A DNA stretch of 64,000 nucleotides from Mycobacterium sp. KBS0706. GTDB lineage: Bacteria > Pseudomonadota > Alphaproteobacteria > DSM-16000 > Inquilinaceae. Positions 34,801 to 44,100 of the stretch are shown here, in pieces. Where the stretch lies: the NCBI RefSeq assembly GCF_005938675.2, contig NZ_VCCH02000032.1:16777-80776 (forward strand), given 5' to 3'. Each line of letters opens with the position of its first letter. The stretch's first letter is position 1. Position numbers and translations under genes: made by a program. The notes beneath the pieces are model-generated. The model made no database searches and had not been told where the DNA came from. It worked only from the letters and a program-made list of their open reading frames with translations.

Positions 34801-36680
34801 ACCAGCCGCCGATCGCGAATGCCGGCGGCAATCGTGAGGTCTGCACCGGGGACGCGATCACCTTCGACGGGTCGAAATCCCTCGACCCCCAGGGCGGCGC
34901 CCTGCGCTATGCCTGGGATTTCGGCGACGGGACGGCCTCCGACATCGTCAACCCGACCAAGACCTATCGGAAGGCGGGGGTCTATCCGGTCACCCTGGCC
35001 GTGAAAGACAGCGCGAACCTGCCGAACAGCGCCCATGCCGACCGGGTCTCGATCAAGGTCGATCAGGGCGCCTCCGCGAATGCCGGCCCGGATATCGAGG
35101 CCTGCGCGATGTCGCCGGTCGATTTCGACGCCTCGCGCTCCTTCGATCCCAACGGGACGATCAAGCGCTACGACTGGGATTTCGGCGACGGCAAGGTCGC
35201 GGTCGGCGAGAAGCCAAGCCATGCCTATGAACGCCCCGGCGACTACCGGGTGTTCCTGAAGATCGAAGGCCAGCGTGCCGGCCGATGCGATCCGCATTCA
35301 ACCGACGAGATGTCGGTCAGGATCCTGGCGGGGCCGGTGGTCAAGATCGATGCCCGCAACGCGGCGCCGCTCGGGGAGATCGCCTTCGACGGCTCCGGCT
35401 CGGATATGCAGGGCGGCAAGATCACCGGCTGGCATTGGGACTTCGGGGATGGCGGCACCGCCGAGGGCGCGACCGTCAGGCACGTCTTCACCGAGCCCGG
35501 CCGCAAGACGGTCACCCTGACTCTGGCGAGCGACTCGGCCTCGCCCACCTGCCGGCGCGTGAGCGGCACGCATGTCCTGGACATCAATGCCCCGCCCATC
35601 GCGGTGATGACGGCACCCGAGAGCCTTTCGGAGGGTGAGGAGCTGCTCCTCGATGCCGGCCGATCGCATGATCCGGACGGGGCGATCGCGGCCTACAGCT
35701 GGGACTTCGGCGACGGCGGCACGGCGACGGGCGTCCAGGTCAACCACCGCTTCACCGCCGCCGGGACCTACAAGGTTCGCCTGACGGTCACCGACGATGC
35801 CGGCGTGGAGAACTCCTCCGCGACGGTCGAGCAGATACTGATCGTGCGCCCGCCGCCCACGCCCGACATCGACCTGCCGGTCGCCGCCTGCACCGGCGAG
35901 GATGTCCATCTCGTCGTCGACGCTGCCGCGAAGCCTGCGGATGGCGGCTGGCGCGATGCCGGCGAGACGGATGGGGGCCACACCTTCGTCAGGCGCTTCG
36001 AGCAGCCGGGCCGTTACGACGTGACGGTCATCACGGATGACGGACGTGACCTGGCCGGCAGCCGCCGGCCGAAGACCCGAATTCTCCACGTCAACCGGCC
36101 GCCGGTGGCGATGCCAGGTCCGCAGCGCACCGTCTGTCCGATGACCGAGGTCGCCTTCGACGGCACCTCCTCCTATGACGCCGATGGCCGCATCGTCCGC
36201 TATCAGTGGGACTTCGGTGATGGCAACGCTGCCCAGGGCCCGAAGGTCACCCATGTCTTCGAGACGCCCGGGACCTACGACATCGCGCTGACCGTGACGG
36301 ACGATACGGAGTCGAGCTGTGCCGCGACCCGCAGATCGGCGCGGATCGTGGTCAACGCACCGCCGGTCGCCGATGCCGGACCGCCGTTCGAGGCCTTCGT
36401 GGGCGGTGCCGCGGACGCAGTGCTCCTCGACGGCACGCGGTCCAGGGACCCCGACGGAGGCGCCCTCACGCATGTGTGGCGAGTCGGCGACGGCACTATC
36501 GAATCTGGGGAGCGCGTCCGCCACCTGTTCCGGCAGACCGGCGACGTCCCGGTGGAGCTGACGGTCACCGACAGCTCGGGTCTGTCCTGCGGCCAGGCCA
36601 CCGACCGCACCGTCGTCACGGTCCGTCGGCGCTCACCGATGCTGGTGACCGAGACGCCTGCGGCCGGACCTCGGGAATGA
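31812..36680 (+). CDS. Giant secreted PKD-repeat protein (about 15 PKD domains)
   Basis: 1622 residues. Signal peptide ending WTLPAHADE, then a beta-rich N-terminal region of about 300 residues that I do not recognise, then tandem units of about 88 residues to the C-terminus. Each unit carries the PKD strand motif YxWDFGDG followed by a HxYxxPGxYxVRLTVxD segment; I count 14 recognisable units plus one decayed unit around residues 1350-1430. There is no transmembrane anchor, sortase or lipobox signal. PKD arrays act as spacers or in protein and carbohydrate contact at the cell surface. 39 nt follow the FecR gene, and its stop overlaps the cyclase start, so the three genes are one operon. Confidence 0.88.
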   Translation: MKAGHPRRALFGVALVVLAGAWTLPAHADERPALVTYGGDAPTREGDFYGDQTIYISVPEDSTGRLWINVFDPGIGPAYDKPAGPGRTRYAVFGGPAAFSLPPVAPADPPPEAAAAGTLIAERVFGNEPDAVGQWKTVAVVDPSQGDAVDGRRIFRLLVQGLEGAAGNVFDVAVSARGTEPIEPEGLEIFAYRLTVRAPDPKSFAELRFHPPAGADRLVVHGFDLAYGTLDLTTAFSSVPLKASGQDRWRATEIALDPRAGGAMAALDFGRGVETPNDATFMIADAAGKPVRFELPVRLWPALVRPKPAVDRSDLAACGSVSFDAGRSVDPKGGHLTYRWDFGDGSAAEGPLVRHDYRAPGRYKARLEVLGSSAKIGDGAATDFTVDVKTPPDARIASPASAATGAEVAFDGSGSVADRSPIRHRTWRFSDGTTLKGAKVSRRFDAPGRYLASLTVDDGSGRPCGTDTTEASILVNTTPVAVLGPDRRASVGEDVAFDARRSFDADGRITAYAWDFDDGTRSDAARPAHAYDRPGTYIVRLTVADDAGLPNSMASATTSITVNAPPTSVAGADQSAAVGEPLVFDGSASSDPDGRLLAWDWDFGDGQGGAGEQATHAFSRPGIYRVRLTVRDDSGTSSATGESTLRVRVNDPPVAVAGPDLVVTASAVAFDGIGSFDRDDAIAEYAWDFGDGGTGTGSRPTHVYETPGRYPVRLTVTDRSGTKRNSASDTMTVVVNARPVADPGPDRIVAPGEKVVFDGSRSLDPDGDIADYRWDFRDGSEGKGRIASHGFARPGVYDVRLAVTDDSGDADAVDYKEARITVNAAPVADLGGDLIAAPGDIVRLSAASSYDPDGRIVSYRWDFGDDAPPISTAQVERTFSAPGLYTARLTVADDSGASNGFDSREIKIAVNHAPVADAGPEMMTESLIVSFDGTASTDPDGDALTYRWDFGDGTSAIGARAQHTYAAAGTYPIILVVDDGKGLGNSIGRIARSLVIHQPPIANAGGNREVCTGDAITFDGSKSLDPQGGALRYAWDFGDGTASDIVNPTKTYRKAGVYPVTLAVKDSANLPNSAHADRVSIKVDQGASANAGPDIEACAMSPVDFDASRSFDPNGTIKRYDWDFGDGKVAVGEKPSHAYERPGDYRVFLKIEGQRAGRCDPHSTDEMSVRILAGPVVKIDARNAAPLGEIAFDGSGSDMQGGKITGWHWDFGDGGTAEGATVRHVFTEPGRKTVTLTLASDSASPTCRRVSGTHVLDINAPPIAVMTAPESLSEGEELLLDAGRSHDPDGAIAAYSWDFGDGGTATGVQVNHRFTAAGTYKVRLTVTDDAGVENSSATVEQILIVRPPPTPDIDLPVAACTGEDVHLVVDAAAKPADGGWRDAGETDGGHTFVRRFEQPGRYDVTVITDDGRDLAGSRRPKTRILHVNRPPVAMPGPQRTVCPMTEVAFDGTSSYDADGRIVRYQWDFGDGNAAQGPKVTHVFETPGTYDIALTVTDDTESSCAATRRSARIVVNAPPVADAGPPFEAFVGGAADAVLLDGTRSRDPDGGALTHVWRVGDGTIESGERVRHLFRQTGDVPVELTVTDSSGLSCGQATDRTVVTVRRRSPMLVTETPAAGPRE

Positions 36681-38497
36681 GCCCGGTCTCCTGGCCCATG
36701 TCGCTGAGTCTCCGCCGCAAGCTGCTGCTGTTCTCAGCGCTGATCGCGGCGCTGCCGCTCCTCTTTGCCGGCCAGTCCCTGATCCGGATCGCCCGCGACG
36801 AGATGAAAAGCTCCGCCAATGAGCGGCTGGTTCGGACGGTCCGCGAGGTGACAGGCCAGATCGACGATATCTATGAGCGCGCCTGGCTGCCGCCCCTGCT
36901 GATGATCCGCAGCACGCTCGACAGCGAAAAGGTGGGCGTCGGAGAGAAGGTCGCGGTCCTCACCCACGGAATTGCCGAGCTGCCGGACATCGTCGCGCTG
37001 CAGATCACCCTCGATGGCGGCCGCCTGCCGCTGGTGATCTCGCAGGACCGCTTCAGCGCGAAGCTCACGGAGGCGGGCATCCAGCCCTTGAGCGTGCTCA
37101 GGGTGTCGCCGGAAACGATCATGGCCGCGGCGGGCACGGAGGCAGCGCCGCCCGTGCGGGTCAGCGCCGTCGACTACGAGCCGAAGACCGGGGCTTGGCT
37201 CGCGACCGTGATCCTGCCGCTCCAAAACCCGGTCAGCGGGGCGCGTGCGGTACTCTCCGCCAGGATCGATCTCGGCCGGATCCGGGACTTCATCAGGGAC
37301 CAGCCGTTTCGCCAGGTCGGCATGATCACCACGGTCGACGCGCAGGGGCGGACGCTGTTCGATCCCGAGCAGGCCGGGTCCGGCGAGACCGAGCCGCCGA
37401 GCCAGGGCGAGATCGTGACCGAGGCCCTTGCCGCACGGAAGGAAGGCCGCTCCCGCGTGGTCAGCGTCGACACCTATTCGCGGCCGGACGGAACCCCGAT
37501 GCTCGGCACCTTCGCCCCGGTCCGCAACTTCGACTGGACCGTCATGGTCGAGCAGAAGGAGGCGGACGCCTACTATGCCGCCGGGGTCATGATGAACAGC
37601 CTGTCCCTCTGGACGATCGGCGGGCTTGTCATCGCCGTCCTGGGGTCGGTGGCGTTCTCTCTCGGCATCAGCCGCCCGATTCTCGCGATCGGCGAGGCCG
37701 CGAACGAGGTGGCCAAGGGGAACTACAAGGTCCAGGTCAAGACCGTGCGCTCCCGGGACGAGATCGGCGAGCTGGCAAAGCGCATCAACAACATGATCGT
37801 ACAGATCAACGAACGCTTCGAGCTCGCCAAATTCGTGTCCCACGGCACCATCAGCGCCATCCAGCGTTCGGAAGAGACCGGCGTCGCGCTGGGCGGAAGC
37901 CGCTGCGAGGTTGCAATCCTTTTCGTCGATATTCGCGGCTACACGGCATTTGCCGAGAGCCGCGACCCGGAGACAGTCGTCGAGACGCTGAACTTCTATC
38001 TCGCCAGGCAGGCCGACCTGGTCGCCAGTCACAATGGCGACGTCGACAAATTCGTCGGCGACCAGGTCATGGCCGTGTTCCAGGGGCCCGCCATGGCCGC
38101 CAACGCCCTCCGCTGCGCCCTCGCCATGCAGAAGCACATGACCGATGCGTCGGCCAACCGCCCCGACCGCACACTTGCGATCGGAATCGGCATCGATATG
38201 GGCGAGGTCGTCATGGGCGCGATCGGCGCCAGGGATCGCATGGACTTCACGGTGCTGGGCGATCACGTCAACATCGCCGCGCGCCTTTGCTCGGCCGCGA
38301 AACCCCGGCAGACGCTCGCAACGGCCGTGGTGATCCAGGCCGCGATGGGGTCGCACCCGGATTTGCCACTCACCTCCCACGCGCTCGACCCGATCACCGT
38401 CAAAGGCAAGAGCGCGCCGCTCAGGGTCTATGACATCCAGCCGGCGCGGCAAAACAGTCAACTCAAGCGAGCAGGCGGTGGGGCGGCGGAGCTATGA
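36677..38497 (+). CDS. Membrane adenylate cyclase with periplasmic Cache-like and HAMP domains
   Basis: 606 residues. TM1 (LRRKLLLFSALIAALPLLFA), a periplasmic Cache-like sensor of about 270 residues, TM2 (LWTIGGLVIAVLGSVAFSLG), HAMP (SRPILAIGEAANEVAKGNYK), then a class III cyclase. Metal-binding Asp418 (FVDIRGYT) and Asp462 (DKFVGDQVMAVF), adenine-selecting Lys458 and Asp529 (TVLGDHVNIAARL) and the transition-state Arg536 are all present, so an active adenylate cyclase is expected. ATGA overlap (36677-36680) with the PKD gene shows translational coupling, which implies that the secreted proteins feed this sensor. Confidence 0.9.
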   Translation: MSPVSWPMSLSLRRKLLLFSALIAALPLLFAGQSLIRIARDEMKSSANERLVRTVREVTGQIDDIYERAWLPPLLMIRSTLDSEKVGVGEKVAVLTHGIAELPDIVALQITLDGGRLPLVISQDRFSAKLTEAGIQPLSVLRVSPETIMAAAGTEAAPPVRVSAVDYEPKTGAWLATVILPLQNPVSGARAVLSARIDLGRIRDFIRDQPFRQVGMITTVDAQGRTLFDPEQAGSGETEPPSQGEIVTEALAARKEGRSRVVSVDTYSRPDGTPMLGTFAPVRNFDWTVMVEQKEADAYYAAGVMMNSLSLWTIGGLVIAVLGSVAFSLGISRPILAIGEAANEVAKGNYKVQVKTVRSRDEIGELAKRINNMIVQINERFELAKFVSHGTISAIQRSEETGVALGGSRCEVAILFVDIRGYTAFAESRDPETVVETLNFYLARQADLVASHNGDVDKFVGDQVMAVFQGPAMAANALRCALAMQKHMTDASANRPDRTLAIGIGIDMGEVVMGAIGARDRMDFTVLGDHVNIAARLCSAAKPRQTLATAVVIQAAMGSHPDLPLTSHALDPITVKGKSAPLRVYDIQPARQNSQLKRAGGGAAEL

Positions 38498-38564
38498 CCG
38501 GTTCCGGCGCCCTGGGCCGAACCATCCTCGCCGTGATGTTCCATAAAGAGCTCCCGGACAGAAA

Positions 38565-38594
38565 CGAGGGGCGCACCGGATGGCACGCCCCTCG
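38565..38594 (-). terminator. Hairpin between the cyclase and mmsA
   Basis: CGAGGGGCG (38565-38573) and CGCCCCTCG (38586-38594) form a 9-bp stem between convergent genes. On the minus strand it is followed by TTTCTG, so it is more likely to serve mmsA. Confidence 0.6.
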
Positions 38595-38629
38595 ATTGCT
38601 CAGCCGCTGAGTTCAGGCAGCAGGTGCGC

Positions 38630-40129
<1,500 letters not shown>

Positions 40130-40183
40130 GGTCGTCTCCTCCTCTGCTGCCGGCACCTTCCCGCTTTACCCGGCGCGCATCAA

Positions 40184-40210
40184 CGCACAGGATCGAGCAA
40201 CCGTTGTGCG
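40184..40210. promoter_or_regulatory. Inverted repeat in the mmsA/LysR intergenic region
   Basis: CGCACA (40184-40189) and TGTGCG (40205-40210), 15 bp apart, in the 93-bp divergent gap; position and spacing fit a LysR-type recognition site. Confidence 0.4.
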
Positions 40211-40222
40211 GGATTTCAAGCC

Positions 40223-41110
40223 ATGGACTGGGACCATCTGCGCGTCTTCCTGGCGGTCGCCCGGCACGGCCAGTTGCTGGCTGCGTCGCGCAAGCTCGCC
40301 CTGAACCACGCCACCGTGGCGCGCCGGCTGGACGCGCTGGAGGCCGATCTGGGCACGGTGCTGTTCGACCGCCGGCCGGCCGGGTCGGTGCTGACCCAGG
40401 CCGGCGAGCGGCTGCTGCCGGTGGCCGAGGGCATCGAGACGGCGCTGCTGGGCGCGGCGGAAGGGCTGCGGGATGACGAGGCGGAGGTGTCGGGCACCGT
40501 GCGTATCGGCGCGCCGGACGGCCTCGGCAACCACTTCCTGGCGCGGGAGCTGGGACGCTTCGCCCGGCAGTATCCGAGCCTGACGGTCGAACTGGTGCCC
40601 CTGCCCCGCAGCTTCTCCCTGTCCCGCCGCGAGGCCGACCTGGCGATCGGGCTGGACCGGCCGGTGGAGGGGCGGCTGATCGTGTCGCGGCTGACCGATT
40701 ACAGCCTCGGGGTCTATGCCGCGGCCGACTATCTCGCGGCGGCGGGCACGCCAAAGGATGCGGACGAGTTAGCGGATCATGTCGTGGTGACGGGGGTCGA
40801 GGACTACGCCTATGCCCCGGCGCTGGACTATGCCTGGGCGCTGGAGGACCGGTCGGCCCGGCGCTTCCGCTGCGCCAGCGTCACCGGGCAGATGGAGGCG
40901 GTGCGGGCCGGAATCGGCATCGGCGTGCTGCACGACTTCGCCGCCGCCGATCTGCCCGGGCTGGTGCGGATCCTGCCGGAGATGGGGTTCCGCCGCAGCT
41001 ACTTCATGCTGTCGCATCCAGACAGCGCCGGGCTGCGGCGGGTGGCGCTGTGCCGCCAGTTCATCGCCCGCCGCTTCGAGGAGGAGCGCCGGCGCTTCCT
41101 GCCGGGGTGA
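40223..41110 (+). CDS. LysR-family transcriptional regulator
   Basis: 295 residues. The LysR winged helix (WDHLRVFLAVARHGQLLAAS, NHATVARRLDALEADLG, LFDRRPAGSVLTQAGERLLP) is followed by a substrate-binding domain (VRIGAPDGLGNHFLARELGR, VRAGIGIGVLHDFAA). It most resembles the GcvA/DsdC-like group that is encoded divergently from one target. Here the target is probably mmsA. ATG 40223 is chosen over an in-frame start at 40109, which would overlap mmsA. Confidence 0.9.
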   Translation: MDWDHLRVFLAVARHGQLLAASRKLALNHATVARRLDALEADLGTVLFDRRPAGSVLTQAGERLLPVAEGIETALLGAAEGLRDDEAEVSGTVRIGAPDGLGNHFLARELGRFARQYPSLTVELVPLPRSFSLSRREADLAIGLDRPVEGRLIVSRLTDYSLGVYAAADYLAAAGTPKDADELADHVVVTGVEDYAYAPALDYAWALEDRSARRFRCASVTGQMEAVRAGIGIGVLHDFAAADLPGLVRILPEMGFRRSYFMLSHPDSAGLRRVALCRQFIARRFEEERRRFLPG

Positions 41111-41176
41111 CCGGAAACAGCTCCGGACAGGCTGCCCCACCGCAGCCTGTCCGGAAGCCTGGGATGGCGGGGCCGA

Positions 41177-44100
41177 CTAGCGGCTGGCCACCCCAGGGCA
41201 GGCGTTCTGCCCGTCCAGCGACCGCAGATAGGCGGTCACGGCCGCGATATTGCCGACACCAACCTTGCCGCCATGAACCGCGCTGAGATTGGGACGGAAC
41301 ACATCCGCCAGCGTCGCCGCCTGGCCGTTGTGGAAGTACGAGGACGACTGCCACAGGCCGGTGAGCGTCGGGGTGTCGAAGCCGATCCCGGCCAGCGGCT
41401 GGCCCGACCCCGTGCCGGACGACGGCTGGACGGTGCCGACATCGTGCCGCTGGTTGTCCTGGCTGACGGCAGTGCCGTGGCAGGTCGTGCAGCTGGCCGC
41501 CTGGACCACCTGCTGGCCCCGCTGCGCCTCTGCGGTCAGGCAGCCCTGCGCCGTGCGGTACGGGCTGCGCTGGAAGGTGCTGAGCGACGTGACATAGGCC
41601 GCGAGGTTGTCGAGATCAGCGCTCTTGCCGGCCTTCTTTGGGCCCAGCGGATTGATGGTGGCGGCATAATCAGCGTCGGTCATGAAGCCGGCGCCCTCGA
41701 ACTCGTCGCGGATGTCCTTCTCGAAATCCTGCTGCTCGTCGAAATTGGCGGTCCAGTGCAGCTTGCCCATGGCCGGCCCGATGCCTTGCCGCCCCTGCAG
41801 CGAGATGGTGCGGCGCAGGCCCTCGCCGCGCTGGGTGAAGTCCCAGACCATGCCGTCGCTGTCGCCGTCGACATGGCAGCTGGCGCAGGAGATGTAGCTC
41901 TCGCTGCTCATCCGCGGATCGGCGGCGTTGTAGAAGATCCGCTTGCCGGCCAGCACCGCGGTCGGCAGCGGCTCGGTCGCCACGGTGGCGATCACGGTCG
42001 GGGCCGGCGTAATGAAATCCTCGCCGGTCAGCACCTTGCCGATGTCGTGCACGGTGACGCCGCGGTCGAGGAAGGCGTTAACGAACAGGCGCTTCCGGCT
42101 GGCGTCGAGATACAGGCCATGCGGCGTCCGGGCCATGCCGGCAACCGACCCGACCACCGCGCGGCGATAGGGGTCGACGATCTCGACGCTGTTCGATTCC
42201 ATCTCGGCGACGAAGAGGTAGTTGCCGGAGGGGGCGAAGATCGCGGCGCGGGCCGGCCCCCGGTTGTTGAAGTCGATCTGCTCGGCAAAGACCTCCTTGC
42301 CTTGGGCCAGGTCGAGCTGGGACAGGATCGAGCGCACGGTGGTGTCGGCCTTCAGATCGATGGCCTTGCGGTAGCGGCCCTGGACGATGTTGTCCTTCTT
42401 CGACGGCAGGACGGCGCGCCGCCCGTCCGGCGAGATCACGACCTGATTCATGTAGTTGGCGACGCCGGGCGCGGCGGCCTCGGTGGCCGGGGTCGTGGTG
42501 TCGACCGGCAGCGCGATCACGGTCGGCCCGGCGGTGGTGGCGAGGCTGACCTTGTAGACCTCGCCCTGCGTCATCTTCGAGCGGAAGCGGGTGACATAGG
42601 CCGTCTTCGAATCCGCGCTGACGGCGATGCCGCGCAGGTCGCCGCCGTCCGGCAGCGTCACCCGGCGGGTGATGGCGCCGGTCGACGGGTTGAACACCGC
42701 CAAAACCGACTTGCCGGCCAAAGTCAGCAGGCCCTTGGTGCCGTCCGGCGTGAACGCCACGCCATAGGGCGCACTGCCATAGTCCAGGGTAAAGCTGCTG
42801 ACCGCCTTGGTCAGGGGGTCGATGCGCAGCAGCTTGTCGTCGCCCTGCACCGCGACCCACAGCTTGCCGCCGGGCCCGAGGGCCAGGGTCTTCGGCTCCT
42901 TGCCGACCGGCAGCTGCCAGCTCTTGGCCAGGGTGGCAGCGTCGATCGCGGCGAGGGTGCCGGCATCGGGGTCGAGGGCATAGACCGCCGTGGCGTTGCC
43001 GACGATGTTGCTGGTATGGGTCGGGGCCGCGGCCGTGACCGGATGGATCACGCTCTGCAGGAAGGAGAACGAGGTCTCCGTCCCATCCTCTGTCACCACC
43101 GTCACCGACACGGTGTAGTTGCCCGGCGTCGGGTAGGTGTAGCGTGCGATCGGGCTGGCCGCGGTGGTGGTGACCGGCGCGCTGCCGTCGCCGAAATTCC
43201 AGATGTATTTCGCGCCGCTCAGGCCCAGCGCCGCCGGGTCGAGCGCGACCGCCTTGGCGACCTGCTGCTGCGGCAGCACCGCCGGGCGCGGGTTGAAGAT
43301 GCCGTCGACCTCGGCATCGGTCAGCACCCGCTTGTAGACCCGGACATCGGCCAGGATGCCCTTGAAGGCAACCGGGTTGCCCTGGATCTGGCCCAGCATC
43401 TGCAGCTTGTCGAACAAGCCCAGCACCCCGGCGATGCCGGTCGAGGCGACCTTGGCGCCGTCGATGAACATGGCCTGCGCGCCGGTCACGGCGTCGCGGG
43501 TCATGGCGACCTGGTGCCATTGCCCGTCATTGATCGGCGCCGCGGACCGGGTGACCGGATTGGTGGCGCTGCGGTCGCCGACCGACAGATTCAGATGGCC
43601 GGCATTGTCGATCCAGCCCCAGAACACGTCATTGGCGCCGCCGACCTGGTCGCGCCCGAAGATGCCCGGCGCCTGCCACGGATTGCTGTTGCCGATCTGG
43701 CTGGTCTTCATCCGGAAGCTGACGGTCGCGGTGCCGCCGAGCACTTCGGCGATGCTGCTGCTCTCCAGCTCGACGCCGGTGGTGCGTGGCGTGAAGTCCA
43801 GCCCGCCCTCGGCGTAGCTGTCCTGGCTGCCGGCCTTGCCGTCATTGCTGCCGGCCACGTCGGTCAGGGTGCTGGCCAGCGGCCAGCGGTTGACATAAGA
43901 GGTCGGCACCGCCTGGCTGCCGGTGGTGAAGCTGGAGGTGAATTCCTGGGCCAGGGCGTTGCCGGCATAATCCTTCACCCCGCCGGCCGTCAGCACCACC
44001 TCGTATTCGGTGTTGAGCTGCAGCGGCTGGGTCGGGGAGAAGTTGACGATGCCGAGCTGGACGCTGTAGGTGCCGGCCAGCGCCGTCCCGCCCTTGGGCC

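Noticed and set aside
31755..35297. 1180-codon open frame on the minus strand opposite the PKD gene
   Set aside because: The codon repeat of the PKD units and high GC keep the antisense frame open. The translation is rich in Arg, Gly, Asp and Ala with no recognisable domain, while the plus strand gives perfect PKD motifs.
32700..36640. Regularly spaced repeats that could be taken for a CRISPR or satellite array
   Set aside because: The period is about 265 bp, the repeats are diverged, and they encode in-frame PKD domains.
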